Positions 63,814-64,000 of a DNA stretch of 64,000 nucleotides are shown one piece after another. How positions within the stretch are numbered: position 1 is the stretch's first letter; every line of letters begins with the position of its first letter. The stretch comes from Treponema putidum. Its GTDB lineage: Bacteria > Spirochaetota > Spirochaetia > Treponematales > Treponemataceae. The position numbers and the translations under genes were made by a program. The notes below the pieces were generated by a model. That model did no database searches. It worked only from the letters and a program-made list of their open reading frames with translations, and was not told the DNA's origin. The stretch is from assembly GCF_000755145.1 (NCBI RefSeq), contig NZ_CP009228.1, forward strand, positions 927,827 through 991,826. The letters run 5' to 3'.

Positions 63814-64000
63814 TTAGTTTTTAAAAACCGGTTTATTTTTTATCAGCTGCTGTTTTAAATCCCTCATTTTTTCGCTTAAAGAAACCTTGTATATGTGAGG
63901 GTTTAAAAGACGTTTTGAAGTGTAATCCAAACTGTCGAGCTGCTTTTCGGCATAGGCTTTGATTTCTTTTAGACTGGGAGCCTTGCCGACAGCCTTGCCG
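63814..64000 (-). CDS. pncB: nicotinate phosphoribosyltransferase, C-terminal end
   Basis: The frame runs off the window edge. The visible 62 residues include SLKEIKAYAEKQLDSLD, RLLNPHIYKVSLSEKM and end KNKPVFKN. The RxxNPHxYxVxLS pattern is the conserved nicotinate phosphoribosyltransferase tail. It takes part in NAD salvage. The call is made from the C-terminus only. Confidence 0.65.
   Translation of the reverse strand, partial: GKAVGKAPSLKEIKAYAEKQLDSLDYTSKRLLNPHIYKVSLSEKMRDLKQQLIKNKPVFKN

Overview
This window looks like a chromosomal segment of an oral Treponema, most likely T. denticola or a close relative. The clearest clue is the tmRNA (36139-36486), which encodes the tag AENNDSFDYALAA, a Treponema-type tag. 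Supporting clues are the low GC content, two divergent methyl-accepting chemotaxis proteins, a PilZ protein, a spirochaete-style dnaN-recF-DUF721 replication block, and integron-type attC sites. The species call is inference; nothing was searched.

Layout. 1-7.8 kb: the end of an sbcDC operon (minus strand), a truncated-type chemotaxis protein, a YtrA-type GntR regulator with an ABC exporter, the first of three nearly identical ATPase/PD-(D/E)XK genes, and a DUF3793-flavodoxin pair. 7.9-16.9 kb: one 9-kb minus-strand gene for a 2999-residue repetitive surface protein. 17-29.5 kb: pepA, a macro-domain gene, then dnaN-recF and dciA (DUF721). The recF-dciA neighbourhood is split by about 7 kb of integron gene cassettes carrying four well-formed attC sites, a HEPN two-gene module, lipoprotein genes, and several complete or broken toxin-antitoxin pairs. 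No integrase lies in the window. DnaA boxes flank dnaN and dciA, and two perfect parS sites lie at 29.45 and 31.30 kb, so this is probably close to the replication origin or is a moved piece of that block.

29.5-36.5 kb: an O6-alkylguanine methyltransferase gene, a frameshifted methyltransferase gene, an RNA cluster (four serine tRNAs covering all serine codons, one Arg tRNA, SRP RNA), a PilZ gene with a TPR gene, a two-gene ABC importer lacking its ATPase, and tmRNA. 36.5-51.6 kb: CobO, an ArsB/NhaD transporter, a SWIM-SNF2 helicase, ATPase/nuclease copy 2, a vWA protein, a helicase-C3-like protein, a hydrolase, an internally deleted RhuM gene overlapping a class III Fic gene, two small-molecule transporters, and an adenosine deaminase. 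51.6-64 kb: a lipase-like hydrolase, an iron/polyamine-type ABC importer whose ATPase carries a large insertion, a dCache chemoreceptor, the DUF969-DUF979-pcp operon, ATPase/nuclease copy 3, and the end of a nicotinate phosphoribosyltransferase gene.

The strongest discovery candidates are the cassette array inside the dnaN-recF-dciA block with its HEPN/DUF5343 module, the mosaic three-copy ATPase-nuclease family, the parS embedded in a 38-bp perfect palindrome, and the giant modular surface protein.
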